From Trichomonas vaginalis G3 (Eukaryota > Parabasalia > Trichomonadida > Trichomonadidae), in assembly GCF_026262505.1 (NCBI RefSeq), contig NC_067208.1:14765962-14829961 (forward strand): a DNA stretch of 64,000 nucleotides, written 5' to 3'. Each line of letters begins with the position of its first letter. Position 1 is the stretch's first letter. The notes under the pieces were generated by a model that saw only the letters and a list, made by a program, of their open reading frames with translations, was not told the DNA's origin and made no database searches. This document shows, one piece after another, positions 18,679-28,157 of the stretch. A program made the translations under genes and the position numbers.

Positions 18679-20256
18679 TCAAAATTTCTTTTTCATCATT
18701 ACATCGCTGACATTAATGATATCACCAATTCCTTTTTCATTTATTCTCTTCATTAGTTCTGCAATAATGACGAATATATAATCTGTTAATTTATTCTCTT
18801 CATCGAGGGTTATAGAATGTTTTGAAATTGAATCATTAACTCCTCTAAATAAATCAATAACTTCAGGATACACGTTTTTAATGTCTTGAATAACCCGACC
18901 AGTATCCTCGCCACTATGTGGCTCTGAGCCCGTTGGGCTCTGTTGTTCATGTTCTTCGTTCCCGTCGTTACGTGGTTTTATATCTCTAACCATCATCAAC
19001 GCAGCCATAACCGGAGGGTTTGTTGCTACCTGTTCGAAAATCCGTCCGTTATGTATGGTATATCTAAATAATTTCTTTGTGTTTGTTAAAACATTTGAAA
19101 CAAGTCTTTTAAAACCATCTACAAAATTTCCTGTTTCACCTAATGTTCTTGCAGCATTTACAAGCTCACCCATTCCCGCTTTTGACCCCAAAAACGTCCA
19201 TATTGCATTTATTTCACTCTGTATAGTTGTCCATTCAGCGAAACTAACACCCGCATTCGCTAAGCTGAAAATGAAATTCAGTGGATCGAACTTAATTCCA
19301 CCTTCTTTTTCAATTTCAACGAACTCACTAACATGAGATTTTAAGTATTCTTTCGTTAAAATTGTTTTCCCCGATGTTATGTCATTAACGAAACTATCAC
19401 CGTCAAAAGTTAACGAATTCAATTTCGTCGTTGATGCTTTTATTTCATACACCGCTTTATCGATAGTTTTTGGCTCACCTTCTTTAGAAGCATATGAAAC
19501 ATTAATGAATGAATTATATGTATTCGTGAATGAGTTAAAATCAATGATTTTCATTAATGAAGCCTTTAATGATTCATTAACTGTTGAATCCCTTAAAACA
19601 ATTACTGAACTGTCATGGGCTTCGCCCTGGTCGCTTCGGTCTGAAAGACCTTCAGGACTCAAAGAGTCCGTTTGCGACTTTATGAAAGGTACACTGCAAA
19701 CCGTCGAGTTTGGATCAAATGCTGTAGTTGGTGCAGGAATATTAATGATATAAGTCATTAAATCATTAAGTGACGTAAATAATGTTGTCGTTTTTGATTT
19801 AATTTCTTTAGCATCTGTTATATATGGTAATTTTATTTCTGTAGTTTCTGAATTAAAGATATTCGCTAAAATGTTTTGTAAACTGTTTTGAACAGCAGTA
19901 TAAACCGTTGAATCCGGAACTCTTACGATTTCACCATCCTTAATAAAAGGCATTGTACATGACGTAGTGCTTGGGTCAAATCTTTCGGGATTATAATTCA
20001 ACATATATTCTAATGCTTCATATACAGACTTATATACTGTTGTGTCGTTCTTCATGACAACTTCACCATTTACAATGAATGGCATAGTACATGGAGTTAA
20101 AATAGGGTCAAACTTTTCATAGTCCTTCCATGTTATGTATTTCTCGGTATTTCCATCACTGATAACAATATATTTGTCAGTAAGTGTGAGAGAGTATTGA
20201 CCAAAATATAAACGTTTAGCTCTGTCAGCTTCATACGAATATGCAGCTATACTCAT
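18679..20256 (-). CDS. Repeat-containing Maverick protein, possible fibre component
   Basis: 525 residues from ATG 20256. The first 250 residues hold repeats of the form FDP...C.MPFI..GE.V..DSTVY..V..AL; later parts are helical. Two GC hairpin clusters are inserted in frame. One (19617-19669) expands the third internal repeat with SQTDSLSPEGLSDRSDQGEA; the other (18910-18940) encodes SPTGSEPHSGEDTG. The sister repeats lack these residues, so they are recognisable as insertions. It lies just upstream of the fibre gene on the same strand; a virion role is inferred. No known family recognised. Confidence 0.65.
   Translation of the reverse strand: MSIAAYSYEADRAKRLYFGQYSLTLTDKYIVISDGNTEKYITWKDYEKFDPILTPCTMPFIVNGEVVMKNDTTVYKSVYEALEYMLNYNPERFDPSTTSCTMPFIKDGEIVRVPDSTVYTAVQNSLQNILANIFNSETTEIKLPYITDAKEIKSKTTTLFTSLNDLMTYIINIPAPTTAFDPNSTVCSVPFIKSQTDSLSPEGLSDRSDQGEAHDSSVIVLRDSTVNESLKASLMKIIDFNSFTNTYNSFINVSYASKEGEPKTIDKAVYEIKASTTKLNSLTFDGDSFVNDITSGKTILTKEYLKSHVSEFVEIEKEGGIKFDPLNFIFSLANAGVSFAEWTTIQSEINAIWTFLGSKAGMGELVNAARTLGETGNFVDGFKRLVSNVLTNTKKLFRYTIHNGRIFEQVATNPPVMAALMMVRDIKPRNDGNEEHEQQSPTGSEPHSGEDTGRVIQDIKNVYPEVIDLFRGVNDSISKHSITLDEENKLTDYIFVIIAELMKRINEKGIGDIINVSDVMMKKKF
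18910..18940. repeat. In-frame double hairpin
   Basis: GCCAC-TAT-GTGGC (18910-18922) and GAGCCC-GTT-GGGCTC (18926-18940), 3 nt apart, both with 3-nt loops, inside the 18679-20256 frame. Confidence 0.85.
19617..19669. repeat. In-frame cluster of three hairpins
   Basis: GGGC-TTC-GCCC (19617-19627), GGTCT-GAA-AGACC (19638-19650) and GGACTC-AAA-GAGTCC (19655-19669). All have 3-nt loops. The cluster interrupts one internal protein repeat whose sister repeats lack it. Confidence 0.88.
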
Positions 20257-20273
20257 ATTTTAATGAGAATAAA
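20257..20273. promoter_or_regulatory. 17-nt divergent promoter gap
   Basis: Only ATTTTAATGAGAATAAA separates the start codons of two divergent genes. It reads as a T-rich box on both strands. Confidence 0.4.
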
Positions 20274-21050
20274 ATGTTGTTCTATTTGCAAAGTACTGAC
20301 CCAAACGAATACGGAATAGTAAAGCTACAAACAAACTTAGGTCTACAGAATGAAGCGCTTGCTTTCAGAGTTGTTGACTTCAATACTATCGCAACTTTTG
20401 TCATAACAGATGAAACAGATTTCATGGAGTTTGAAATAGATGGAAAGAAGCATGAAATAAGATTTCACAATAATGTAGAATATAAGATGGAAACATTAGC
20501 TGGAGTGTTAAATGCTCTCATAAATACTACAATAAACAAGGAGAACGAAGAAAACTTAATGAATGTTAAACTTATTGCAGGAGTTTTGAAGTTCAGTTAT
20601 GCGAAGGAGTTTAAGATACCAAGAATGAGTCATAGAGTTCAATTGCTTCTGGGTGCATACCATATGACATTTCCTTTGAAAAGTATTGACAAAACGATTG
20701 AGATGAAATCTGTTCCATACGTATGTTATGGCAATTGTTTATACATTGAGTCTAAAATAGCTAATGTCACAGGTATTTCAGGAGTTAATAGTAAAGGTTC
20801 AGTAGAATATAAGTCTTTCTGTTATGAAGTAAATTCAATGTTCATTCCAAACGTTCCTGTCATAGCAACTCATTTAGGTAAATGGGTTCGCATTAGTCCT
20901 CATAATTTGAAAGACATGCAATTCAGACTTGTTGACTTTCAGGGCGAGCCTGTAGAACTGAAGGCACCAGTGCGAATGACTGTTGAAGTTGACTTTTTAG
21001 AAAATATTAAATGCAACAGCTTACAAGAGAACTCAGAGCTAAAAATATAA
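20274..21050 (+). CDS. Penton-like minor capsid candidate
   Basis: 258 residues from ATG 20274, chosen because it lies 17 nt from the divergent start and precedes the conserved MLFYLQSTDPNEYG. The C-terminal strand pattern FRLVDFQGEPVELKAPVRM resembles that of the 25616-26419 protein (LTLVDANFVPVKLLCPMYL) and the general ending of Polinton penton-like single-jelly-roll proteins. A vertex protein is therefore likely, but the assignment rests on this pattern and on size. Its 3' end overlaps the next gene by 40 nt. Confidence 0.55.
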   Translation: MLFYLQSTDPNEYGIVKLQTNLGLQNEALAFRVVDFNTIATFVITDETDFMEFEIDGKKHEIRFHNNVEYKMETLAGVLNALINTTINKENEENLMNVKLIAGVLKFSYAKEFKIPRMSHRVQLLLGAYHMTFPLKSIDKTIEMKSVPYVCYGNCLYIESKIANVTGISGVNSKGSVEYKSFCYEVNSMFIPNVPVIATHLGKWVRISPHNLKDMQFRLVDFQGEPVELKAPVRMTVEVDFLENIKCNSLQENSELKI

Positions 21051-21280
21051 AGTATGAATGTTATGTATTAGGTCATGAACTTTGGTTGTTGCTGTTTGAT
21101 GAAACAAATGAGTTAGTTATGCCAGTCAAGAGAACAGAAAAAGGCGTCAAAGGCGCCGAGCGCAAAGCGCTATATTGTGTTAGTGAAAACTGCACCAAGT
21201 CAATAAGATTAGGTTTGCATTATGAAGATGAGTTCAATAGTGTTGAAGAAGTTTTGGATAGATATTACAAATTGCTTTAA
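21011..21280 (+). CDS. Small Maverick protein
   Basis: 89 residues; it starts inside the 3' end of the preceding gene in another frame and ends 4 nt into the convergent gene. The pattern (short helix, then ELWLLLFDETNELV, then an acidic YEDEFNSVEEVLDRYY) recurs in fragments at 25461-25605 and 58708-58805. A hairpin AGCGC-AAA-GCGCT (21159-21171) is in frame and encodes Glu-Arg-Lys-Ala. Function unknown. Confidence 0.55.
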   Translation: MQQLTRELRAKNIKYECYVLGHELWLLLFDETNELVMPVKRTEKGVKGAERKALYCVSENCTKSIRLGLHYEDEFNSVEEVLDRYYKLL

Positions 21281-21777
21281 TTTACTAAAACATATTTCAA
21301 ACAAAGTTTATATTCTGTTGAAAGTTTTGTATACTCGTTCGAATATTTATACTTAAACTCAACTCCTGTAGTTCCTGGTGTTTCAATGATGCGGATGTTA
21401 CCTATTTTCATGAATAGTGGAGTTTGACCACAGCATTCGATTTCAGGGTCGAGATAGTCAATGACACATTGTTTCCCTGTTATTCGTGAGATAACATTTT
21501 CAAGGTCCTCCTTTGTTAGAATTATTTGGTTCTTGCTTATAAGATTTGTCAAAAGCTTCTTATCGTCTTTGAGTAAAATTGTTTGGTATAACTGAAGAAG
21601 GTAATGGTCTACGTTATCTGAAGGATTTGTTTGAACATTTGTGTAAGGGTTGTCGTTGGCTTCTCTTGAAAGAATTTGGTCCAGTGGTGGATACTCTAAC
21701 TTAACATCTGATGTAGCGTTAGCGTTTGAAGCTGTGTTTAAATTCACGGATTTCAGTCTGGTTCTTCTTTCAAACAC
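21277..21777 (-). CDS. Conserved Maverick protein (family of 58812-59380)
   Basis: A frame of about 166 residues. The conserved C-terminal half reads DPEIECCGQTP, then a short gap and VEFKYKYSNEY, matching EPDIACCGVSY and LNLKYSFPD in 58812-59380. The first codon of the open frame is not ATG, so the 5' end is uncertain. It is convergent with the previous gene and divergent from the next. Function unknown. Confidence 0.5.
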   Translation of the reverse strand: MFERRTRLKSVNLNTASNANATSDVKLEYPPLDQILSREANDNPYTNVQTNPSDNVDHYLLQLYQTILLKDDKKLLTNLISKNQIILTKEDLENVISRITGKQCVIDYLDPEIECCGQTPLFMKIGNIRIIETPGTTGVEFKYKYSNEYTKLSTEYKLCLKYVLVN

Positions 21778-21795
21778 TCCGAACTATAGTTCTTT

Positions 21796-22314
21796 ATGAC
21801 AATATTGTTTGTCGTTCGTGAGTCAACATTTGATGTTGGTTCAATTGGAACATTAACGGCACCAGCTAAGATGGATTTGCTTCTCATTTCATATAGAATA
21901 AAAACCTTTTATATGTATGAAATGAACAATATACTCGACAAGGGTTTGAATGTAAAGCTAACGAATGAAAATATTGTTGAATTCACTGAGACAGGTGCAG
22001 TGTATAAAGATGTAGAACTACTGAACAAAAGAGCTAAGGGAAGAAGCAGGAATATGAACAAAGGGTGGAAGCCTATAAAAATTTATGTCAATGATGGCTC
22101 AGGAGGTTCAAACATAAAGTATGCAGAAAGTTATAGAGTTTATGCTCTCAAAGGTGAAAAGCCTTCATTTAAGAACAGCTATTCTAACGCATATCCTCAA
22201 AAGTTAACGGATGGGGAAGTGGATGATATGAATGACAGCAAAAATATTAACAGAAATGGCGACAGAGATGCATGGAATTTGTTTACCATCAGTCAATTGA
22301 AGGTTAAACTTTAA
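21796..22314 (+). CDS. Maverick protein of unknown function
   Basis: Open 172-residue frame from ATG 21796. The N-terminal third is hydrophobic/beta-like (TILFVVREST, KMDLLLISYRIKTFY); the rest is basic and polar with Gly/Ser (NDGSGGSN). No family recognised. The last 4 nt overlap the end of the convergent ATPase locus. Confidence 0.5.
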   Translation: MTILFVVRESTFDVGSIGTLTAPAKMDLLLISYRIKTFYMYEMNNILDKGLNVKLTNENIVEFTETGAVYKDVELLNKRAKGRSRNMNKGWKPIKIYVNDGSGGSNIKYAESYRVYALKGEKPSFKNSYSNAYPQKLTDGEVDDMNDSKNINRNGDRDAWNLFTISQLKVKL

Positions 22315-23195
22315 AACAATGTTGGTCGTTCCCATGGAATATTTTTGACTTTAATGGTATTAGTCATGATATGAATCTCAAGGTATGAACGAGGAGAGAT
22401 GAGAGACTTATATGCTTCCCAAATTTCTTCAAAAGGTAATGTTATACCTGACTGTTTCCAAATGAGTTCAATATCATAACGTGAGAAACCTTGAAAGATA
22501 ACGAAGTCAGTTATGAGACGTTTTATGTTTAAAGCTAAAAACCTCCATGTTTGCATAAGTATTGCTACAGTTAAGTGGTAATGTCTGACTTTAGTAATGA
22601 TGTTAGCTAATGGTGAGTCTGCTTTGACACTAAACCTTTTCCGCGAAGTCGTCGCAAACGAGCAGAGTGTTTGAAGGATACTTTTTGAAGGGGTATTTTG
22701 AAAGTTTTGACAGAATGTAGTTTGTAAGTCGTTTCATATCGTAAACTCCTGAGTATTGACGTAAGTGGTGTTTGTCAATAATTCTTTCCATCTCTCTGAA
22801 GTCTTTTGCATTCCTGACTGTATAAATTCAACGATGGCATAATATTTCCTCTTACGTCGAATGTAACGTTGAAGAAATTCAATGAGTTCGCTATCTGGAA
22901 CTTTAACGACAGAGGCTTGAACTTTTGACATAAATGTTTTCGCTGTTGAGTCCATAGAGTCTGAAGTTGCTGATATAATGATTTGGTCATAGTAAGAGTC
23001 GTTTCCTAAACGCTCTGTTATGAGTATATGACGAATGAGGTTAAATGTCTTACCTGACCCCATCTTTCCACAATAGAAATACACACCATTTGAACAGAAC
23101 TCATAGTCCTTACTGAAAGGAAGAATGAGAGAAGAGTTAAGTTTGTCTGTAGTTTCATTCATGTCTTCATCTACGTCATGTATTAAATGCTTCAT
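22311..23195 (-). pseudogene. A32-like packaging ATPase, broken copy
   Basis: It starts at ATG 23195. A Walker A motif (GKMGSGKTF) and downstream parts match the open ATPase at 28620-29495, including the C-terminal FQGFSRYDIELIWK region. The family pumps DNA into capsids. Broken, with about two breaks. It is divergent from 23212-24079 with only 16 nt between starts. Confidence 0.8.
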
Positions 23196-23211
23196 TTTAT
23201 CTCCATTAAAA

Positions 23212-24079
23212 ATGCAAGTCAGAAATATTCAGAACATAGCACCGAGTCTAACTGACAAGAGTATAAAGATATACTATGAACATGTTATGATGAAACCAAC
23301 CAAAATTCAAGAAAGTCAGTATACTTATGAATATCCAAGACACTGGGTAGAGTATGTAGGAGGTGAGAAAGCTATTGAAATCAAGACAGGTTCGAAGTAT
23401 TCCAGCAGGAAGAACAATATTATTGAAGAACTTTAATGTTTTGAGGTATAATGATGAACAAAGAAGCAAGATAGTTTTCCTATTGCTGTGTATGTGAACC
23501 TAGACACAGGAGATGACATGAAAGTTTTTAATACAAGCTTCAAACGGTAGTGAGAGAAAACTGACTGCGGAAGGACATCCATTACCTTCAGAAGTTACCA
23601 TAGCATATAATTTTGAAACAAACTCAATAGATTTTAAAGTCGTCTCTGCAAAGAAGTCAGGTTTTACATTTAATGAAGCAGATGTATATTCGAATGAAAA
23701 CTTCAAAGCTATTGCATGGTTAGATAATGACGATTGCTTTAAGAAAATATTTAAATTCAGTGACTCAACGATGTCAATAGATGACCTTCGTGGAATGTTA
23801 CCATCGACGTTTACAGTTGAAGGTTCAGCAGGATTGCTTACAAAATTGTCAATTGGTGGTATTTGGTCTCGTGAGAACATTGTTATAAAATCCAGTATAA
23901 GTGAATTTGCTGAAGAATCTATATTATGTCTTTCAAACTATATGTATTCGCCGCCGAAGCATTATAGTATAACAAACTTTGTCAGTAAGTTTAATATAAG
24001 ACTTGTTGAACCTTCTTCAATGAAAGATGTTGTGCTACCCAAAGACGGAAAGGATGGACTCATTATTGAGATGATTTAA
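23212..24079 (+). pseudogene. Penton-like/conserved virion protein, broken copy
   Basis: It starts at ATG 23212. The end reads FNIRLVEPSSMKDVVLP, the same C-terminal pattern as the penton-like candidates, and the 5' part (YTYEYPRHWVEYVGGEKAI) resembles the FDYP.RWL families at 41028 and 33586. Broken, with about two breaks. Confidence 0.5.
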
Positions 24080-24288
24080 TAGCATATTAAATGAGCTTGT
24101 TTTAAAGGTCATTCATGATGAAATAACTGTTGTAGAAGATGTTAGCAATTGTTCAGACATTTTATTTGAGAATAGATGATTAAGAAAGAAGTTTATGAAT
24201 GAGAATGTTTATGTTTCATTGACTTTCTCCAGTAACGAGAACTTTTATTGAGATAATATTGAAGAGAGATGATTTTAATATGGTGTAA

Positions 24289-24801
24289 ATGGTAGCTTGG
24301 GCAGCTTTAGGCGCAATGGGAACAAAAGCATTAGCATTTGGAGCAAAAGCACTTGGAGCTTATGACGCAGTAAATAAAATGAGTGGAGGAAGAGTTTCGA
24401 AGACATTAGATGCAAATAAAGGAAAGATTGGAGGCTGGGTTGCAAAGAAGTTAAGATTAAATAAAATAGGACTCATAAATAAAGCATCCAATTTGGTTGC
24501 GACTGAGTCAGAAAATGCTTTAGGAAAGGACGATGAGTTTGCAAAACACGCAAAAGACTTTAATGACCAGATGAAAGGTGAAACAATGCATTTAAATAGA
24601 GTCGATGGAACTCTTCCTCCACCAGTAGTTCTTCCGTATGGTCCCTATGGAATGTATGGAAACCCTTACGAAAGACCATTTGACCCATTGACTGGTGGAA
24701 GTAATTGGTATCATTACGGACGAAGAAGAAAGACAGTCAAGTTGGAGACAGACGTGAAGAAAGCAACTAAAAAGAAACCAAGGAAGAGAGTTATAAAGTA
24801 A
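24289..24801 (+). CDS. Small basic Maverick protein with amphipathic N terminus
   Basis: 170 residues from ATG 24289. The first 35 residues are Ala/Gly-rich and could form an amphipathic or membrane-active helix; then a basic region, a Pro/Tyr/Gly-rich stretch (PPPVVLPYGPYGMYGNPY) and a very basic tail (KKATKKKPRKRVIK). The layout recalls small virion core or membrane-lytic proteins of adenovirus-like viruses, but this is analogy only. The protein at 38329-38730 has a similar N terminus and may be its counterpart in set 2. Confidence 0.55.
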   Translation: MVAWAALGAMGTKALAFGAKALGAYDAVNKMSGGRVSKTLDANKGKIGGWVAKKLRLNKIGLINKASNLVATESENALGKDDEFAKHAKDFNDQMKGETMHLNRVDGTLPPPVVLPYGPYGMYGNPYERPFDPLTGGSNWYHYGRRRKTVKLETDVKKATKKKPRKRVIK

Positions 24802-24824
24802 TGAATTCAAGTGGGTGAAAAAAC

Positions 24825-24860
24825 AGGTGAAAAAAGAGGTGAGATCTCACCTCTTCACCT
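24825..24860. terminator. AGGTGA-type dyad
   Basis: AGGTGAAAAAAGAGGTGAGA followed by TCTCACCTCTTCACCT, a strong dyad 20-odd nt after a stop codon. Same class as at 12777. Confidence 0.4.
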
Positions 24861-24949
24861 AAATTTATTTTTGCGCTATGTTTTCATACGTGTGAGGGTG
24901 GTGATATCATTAATTTTTAAGTTTACTGAAAATTTTTATTTGGATGTAA

Positions 24950-25234
24950 ATGACAGAACAAAAGCAACTCATACAAATCGAAAAATATAACAAACATACA
25001 TTTAAACATTTATTCTTCCTTCCTGAGCATAACATGTTCTTTCAAATACATCCGAGACCAGTTGACTTTTCATTGACTGTGTATAAAGATAGAAATAGTT
25101 ATATCATTAAACCATACGATGACGAAGGTAAGTTATGTAAATTGTACGTTAAGAAGTTAGAGAAAGTTTATGGCTTCAAGTATGACTACAATAGGGTTAA
25201 CACTGATGATGAAGATATTGAGGAAAATTTATGA
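24950..25234 (+). CDS. Small Maverick protein (copy of 58191-58532)
   Basis: Open frame of 94 residues from ATG 24950, after AATTTTTATTTGGATGTAA. It has a beta-like, aromatic centre (FFLPEHNMFFQIHPRPVDF) and a Lys-rich then acidic tail (NTDDEDIEE). It is the same as 58191-58532 except at the C terminus, where the two frames differ in length. Function unknown. Short GTGAGAACG-type repeats follow. Confidence 0.6.
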   Translation: MTEQKQLIQIEKYNKHTFKHLFFLPEHNMFFQIHPRPVDFSLTVYKDRNSYIIKPYDDEGKLCKLYVKKLEKVYGFKYDYNRVNTDDEDIEENL

Positions 25235-25407
25235 GAACATTAGTGAAGTCGTTAGTGAGAACGATAGTGAGAACGTTTATTTTTTACATTAGTGAGTTCG
25301 TTAGTGAAGTCATTTATGTGTCAGATGGTTTTGTAAATATTTAAGGTTAAGTTAGTGTTGTCGTTTGTGTTGTAAAATATACGTTAACGGTTTCGTAAAG
25401 TGTCAAA

Positions 25408-25440
25408 ACCGCTAAGTGGTGTACGGAGGCGCGCAGTGCC
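25408..25440. repeat. Intergenic double hairpin
   Basis: ACCGC-TAA-GTGGT (25408-25420) and GGCGC-GCA-GTGCC (25428-25440), each with 3-nt loops and one G-T pair. An identical pair lies at 58648-58680. Confidence 0.7.
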
Positions 25441-25460
25441 ACCATACCCAACATAACCAT

Positions 25461-25605
25461 ACTAACTCCTGTTTTGTTTGTTCGTGTAGACAAAGGAAAG
25501 TTCTATGTCTTTACAAAATATTTGAACTTCTTAGACAGAGAACTTCAAGAAACGCCATGTGAAAGTTTAGATGAAGTTCTTCTCCACTTTCAGAAAAACT
25601 TTTAA
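25461..25605 (+). pseudogene. Fragment of a small Maverick gene
   Basis: Open to a stop at 25605, encoding FYVFTKYLNFLDRELQE and a tail LDEVLLHFQKNF, similar in pattern to the C-terminal half of 21011-21280. It begins at the edge of the shared segment. Fossil fragment. Confidence 0.4.
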
Positions 25606-25615
25606 ATATATGTAA

Positions 25616-26419
25616 ATGGCAGAAGACATAGTGGTTTATACTATTACGACTAAAAACCCTGAGTCATATAATTCTATAACAACAAACTTACAAAGTCCTC
25701 AAGGACGATATTGTAAACTGACCTTAAACACGATGACGACTAAAGCCTGTTTTGCTCTTTTGACACCAGAAGACTTTGTTGTTGTGAATGGTAAAAACTT
25801 CTTTGAAGATACTTACTCAGATATACCACCAACAGGTTTTGTTGACTTATTTAATACTTTAAGGACGGATGTAACATGTGCTGCAACTAGAGCAGGTTTC
25901 ATTATGTTTGGATGTCCGACTGAGTTTACTATAAACGATATGAGCTATAATACAAAACTTATATCTGGTTTTTACTACCAACAATTTCCTATAACAGGAA
26001 AAGGTGTCATACAAGGTCTATCCGTTCCATTGACTTTAAGTACACCTATTTTATATATTGTTTCAAACTTAGGTTCAAAGTGCTATTCGAATGTCGACAG
26101 AAACTACTATGACCAAAAGATACTCATGCGTATAAACAACACATTCTCTGCTGGTTTGCCTATTGTTCATTCGAATGCAGAGTTTTCAGCTTTAGTAAAC
26201 TCAAACACTTTAGCAAACATAAACTTAACCTTAGTTGACGCAAACTTTGTTCCTGTAAAACTTTTATGTCCGATGTATTTGTCAATGACGGCAGAAAGTT
26301 TCGAATTGGAAGATGCAACTGGTGAAAGTATTGTACTACAAGAACAACTTCAACAACAAATAGCTCAAGAACAACAAATGCAACAAATGGAACAAATGCA
26401 ACAACAAAGTCAAGAATAA
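25616..26419 (+). CDS. Penton-like minor capsid candidate
   Basis: 267 residues from ATG 25616. It is beta-rich throughout, with the ending LTLVDANFVPVKLLCPMYLS that matches the penton-like pattern, followed by a Gln-rich tail (about residues 240-267, repeats of EQMQQ). Size and position before the helicase-to-ATPase block fit a Polinton vertex protein. The Gln tail is unusual. Frame looks whole. Confidence 0.55.
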   Translation: MAEDIVVYTITTKNPESYNSITTNLQSPQGRYCKLTLNTMTTKACFALLTPEDFVVVNGKNFFEDTYSDIPPTGFVDLFNTLRTDVTCAATRAGFIMFGCPTEFTINDMSYNTKLISGFYYQQFPITGKGVIQGLSVPLTLSTPILYIVSNLGSKCYSNVDRNYYDQKILMRINNTFSAGLPIVHSNAEFSALVNSNTLANINLTLVDANFVPVKLLCPMYLSMTAESFELEDATGESIVLQEQLQQQIAQEQQMQQMEQMQQQSQE

Positions 26420-26447
26420 AAAAAATATTTTTTTTATTTTTATAAAA

Positions 26448-27683
26448 ATGTACAGAATAGATGTTTCAGATTTTTATGACTTCCAAGCCTTCAGAAATAT
26501 GTGTCCATTTAGAGACTATAACAAAGCAGTCGAGAATTTGAAACGTTTAGTCATTTATGTCGACTCTGCCCCAGAATGTTATGTTATGAAAGAATGGGAT
26601 GTAGTCTTTAACAAACCTAAAGCGACAATAGTTTCAGAACAAGAATGTAAACAGAAACTTAAGAAAATAAAAGTCGTACAAGTTGGCATGAAGATGTTAG
26701 ATGCTTGGGATATCTTATTGTCAAAGCTTGAAGATTTTTCAGTTCGTGGTATAAAGTTCTATACACCATCTCCAAACTTCTATTCTATCTTCACTGGATA
26801 TAAATACGAACAAGTAGAATGGAAAGAAAATGTTATAGAAGCTTGGTTAGACCATGTCAAAGAAATTATATGCAATGGAAACGAAAGAGTCTATGAGTAT
26901 ATCTTATGTTGGTTTGCAAACATCTTACAACATCCAAGTGCTAAAAATGAAACTGCTCTCATTATAATTGGAAAACAAGGAACTGGTAAGAACACTTTCT
27001 TTACAGATATTTTGTGCAAACTGTTAGAGGGCTATTCGAACCCGAATATGACAAACTTAGAAAACATCTGCGGCAAGTTTAACTCTTCAATAGAGAATAT
27101 GAAACTTATAGTATGTAACGAACTTCAAAGTATAGATACAACAAAAGTTTTGAACTCGGATGCTTTGAAGAGTCTTATAACAGACAAAGTTGGAGTTGTT
27201 GAAAGAAAATATAAAGACCAGAGAGTTTGTGAAAATGTTGCAAATTTCATTATGGTTTCAAACAATGCCGTTCCGATGAAGTTAGAAAGTTCTGACAGAA
27301 GATATGTAGTTGTCAGAACGTCAGAAGCTCATATGCAAGATACAGAATATTTTGACGACTTAGCAGAAACTTTGACATCTGACTTTTACAACCACTTATT
27401 CTCATATTTCATGACATTAGATATTTCAAAGTTCAATCCAAGACAAATTCCACATACCGAAGAGAGACAAACATTGTTAGAAGCAAACAAGAGTGTATAT
27501 GAACTGTTCATAGATGAAACTGACTTTGAGTGTTTAGATGAAAGGTCATTGTACGATTCGTATAAACAATATTGTCAAGAGTATGGTTATATGACAGCGT
27601 CTAAACGAACATTCTTGGCAAATGTCAAAAGTCTTTTAGACGTACAGAATGGTGTATATACAAAGAAAAATTTTTCTGAGTAA
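26448..27683 (+). CDS. Superfamily 3 helicase, virus type
   Basis: 411 residues from ATG 26448. Walker A GKQGTGKNTFF (175-185), Walker B-like LIVCNEL (220-226), SF3 motif C IMVSNN (268-273) and an arginine-finger region DRRYVVVR (283-290) identify an SF3 helicase of the D5/virophage type, which unwinds DNA as a hexamer at viral origins. Cellular and classic Polinton gene sets do not usually include it. A helix-turn-helix-like C terminus (SLYDSYKQYCQEYGYMTASK) is also typical of D5-like proteins. It is followed after 38 nt by 27722-28141. Frame looks whole. Confidence 0.85.
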   Translation: MYRIDVSDFYDFQAFRNMCPFRDYNKAVENLKRLVIYVDSAPECYVMKEWDVVFNKPKATIVSEQECKQKLKKIKVVQVGMKMLDAWDILLSKLEDFSVRGIKFYTPSPNFYSIFTGYKYEQVEWKENVIEAWLDHVKEIICNGNERVYEYILCWFANILQHPSAKNETALIIIGKQGTGKNTFFTDILCKLLEGYSNPNMTNLENICGKFNSSIENMKLIVCNELQSIDTTKVLNSDALKSLITDKVGVVERKYKDQRVCENVANFIMVSNNAVPMKLESSDRRYVVVRTSEAHMQDTEYFDDLAETLTSDFYNHLFSYFMTLDISKFNPRQIPHTEERQTLLEANKSVYELFIDETDFECLDERSLYDSYKQYCQEYGYMTASKRTFLANVKSLLDVQNGVYTKKNFSE

Positions 27684-27721
27684 ATTTTAAAAAAAAATAT
27701 TTTTTTTATCCGATAGAAAAG

Positions 27722-28141
27722 ATGACGAAATTCATCTCAGTAAACAAGTACATGTCAGGACTTAAAGAAGAACTAGACCCATTCACATATTTGAATGTTT
27801 ACTTCTACCATTTTGAAAAGTCTACATTTGACAAAGTTTGGAACATCGAACCAGTTAAGTTTGCTATTGTGACTAAAAATGGTGCGAAATTTGAAGACTT
27901 AGACATAGAAGGTTTGTTAACAGTCAAAGAAAGTTTTGACAGAAGGTTCTCAAACCTTAAAGAAGGCAAAGCATACAAACTTGTTATACCTTATGAACCA
28001 AAGAAAGCAGACGACTATGAATATTATGAGTCTAAGATAGTTGAAGTTCAAGGTAAATTGGGTAAAAAGATTTTAGAGTCTAAGCCAGTGTTTGCTCCTA
28101 AAGAGGAAGAGAACATTGACATTGACCCAGAAATGTTCTAA
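27722..28141 (+). CDS. Small acidic-tailed protein, possible ssDNA-binding protein
   Basis: 139 residues from ATG 27722, behind TTTTTTTATCCG. It is beta-rich with aromatic residues (TYLNVYFYHFEKSTF), and a charged linker leads to an acidic end, EEENIDIDPEMF. An acidic tail ending in an aromatic residue is the hallmark of bacterial and phage single-strand binding proteins, and the gene directly follows the helicase; both points are suggestive only. No OB fold can be proven by eye. Confidence 0.45.
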   Translation: MTKFISVNKYMSGLKEELDPFTYLNVYFYHFEKSTFDKVWNIEPVKFAIVTKNGAKFEDLDIEGLLTVKESFDRRFSNLKEGKAYKLVIPYEPKKADDYEYYESKIVEVQGKLGKKILESKPVFAPKEEENIDIDPEMF

Positions 28142-28157
28142 AAATAAAATTTTATTT

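Larger units (their letters stand above)
24785..25467. repeat. Segment shared in direct orientation with 58022-58707
   Basis: About 683 bp nearly identical to 58022-58707, covering an AGGTGA dyad, a whole small gene, short GTGA-rich repeats and two GC hairpins. Similarity starts at the last codons of the upstream gene and stops abruptly at ACATAACCATACTAACT. This is either recent exchange or two recent insertions of related elements. Confidence 0.9.

Noticed and set aside
20241-20273. Start of the penton-like gene at 20241
   Set aside because: That ATG lies inside the divergent gene. ATG 20274 leaves a normal short promoter gap and starts the conserved part.
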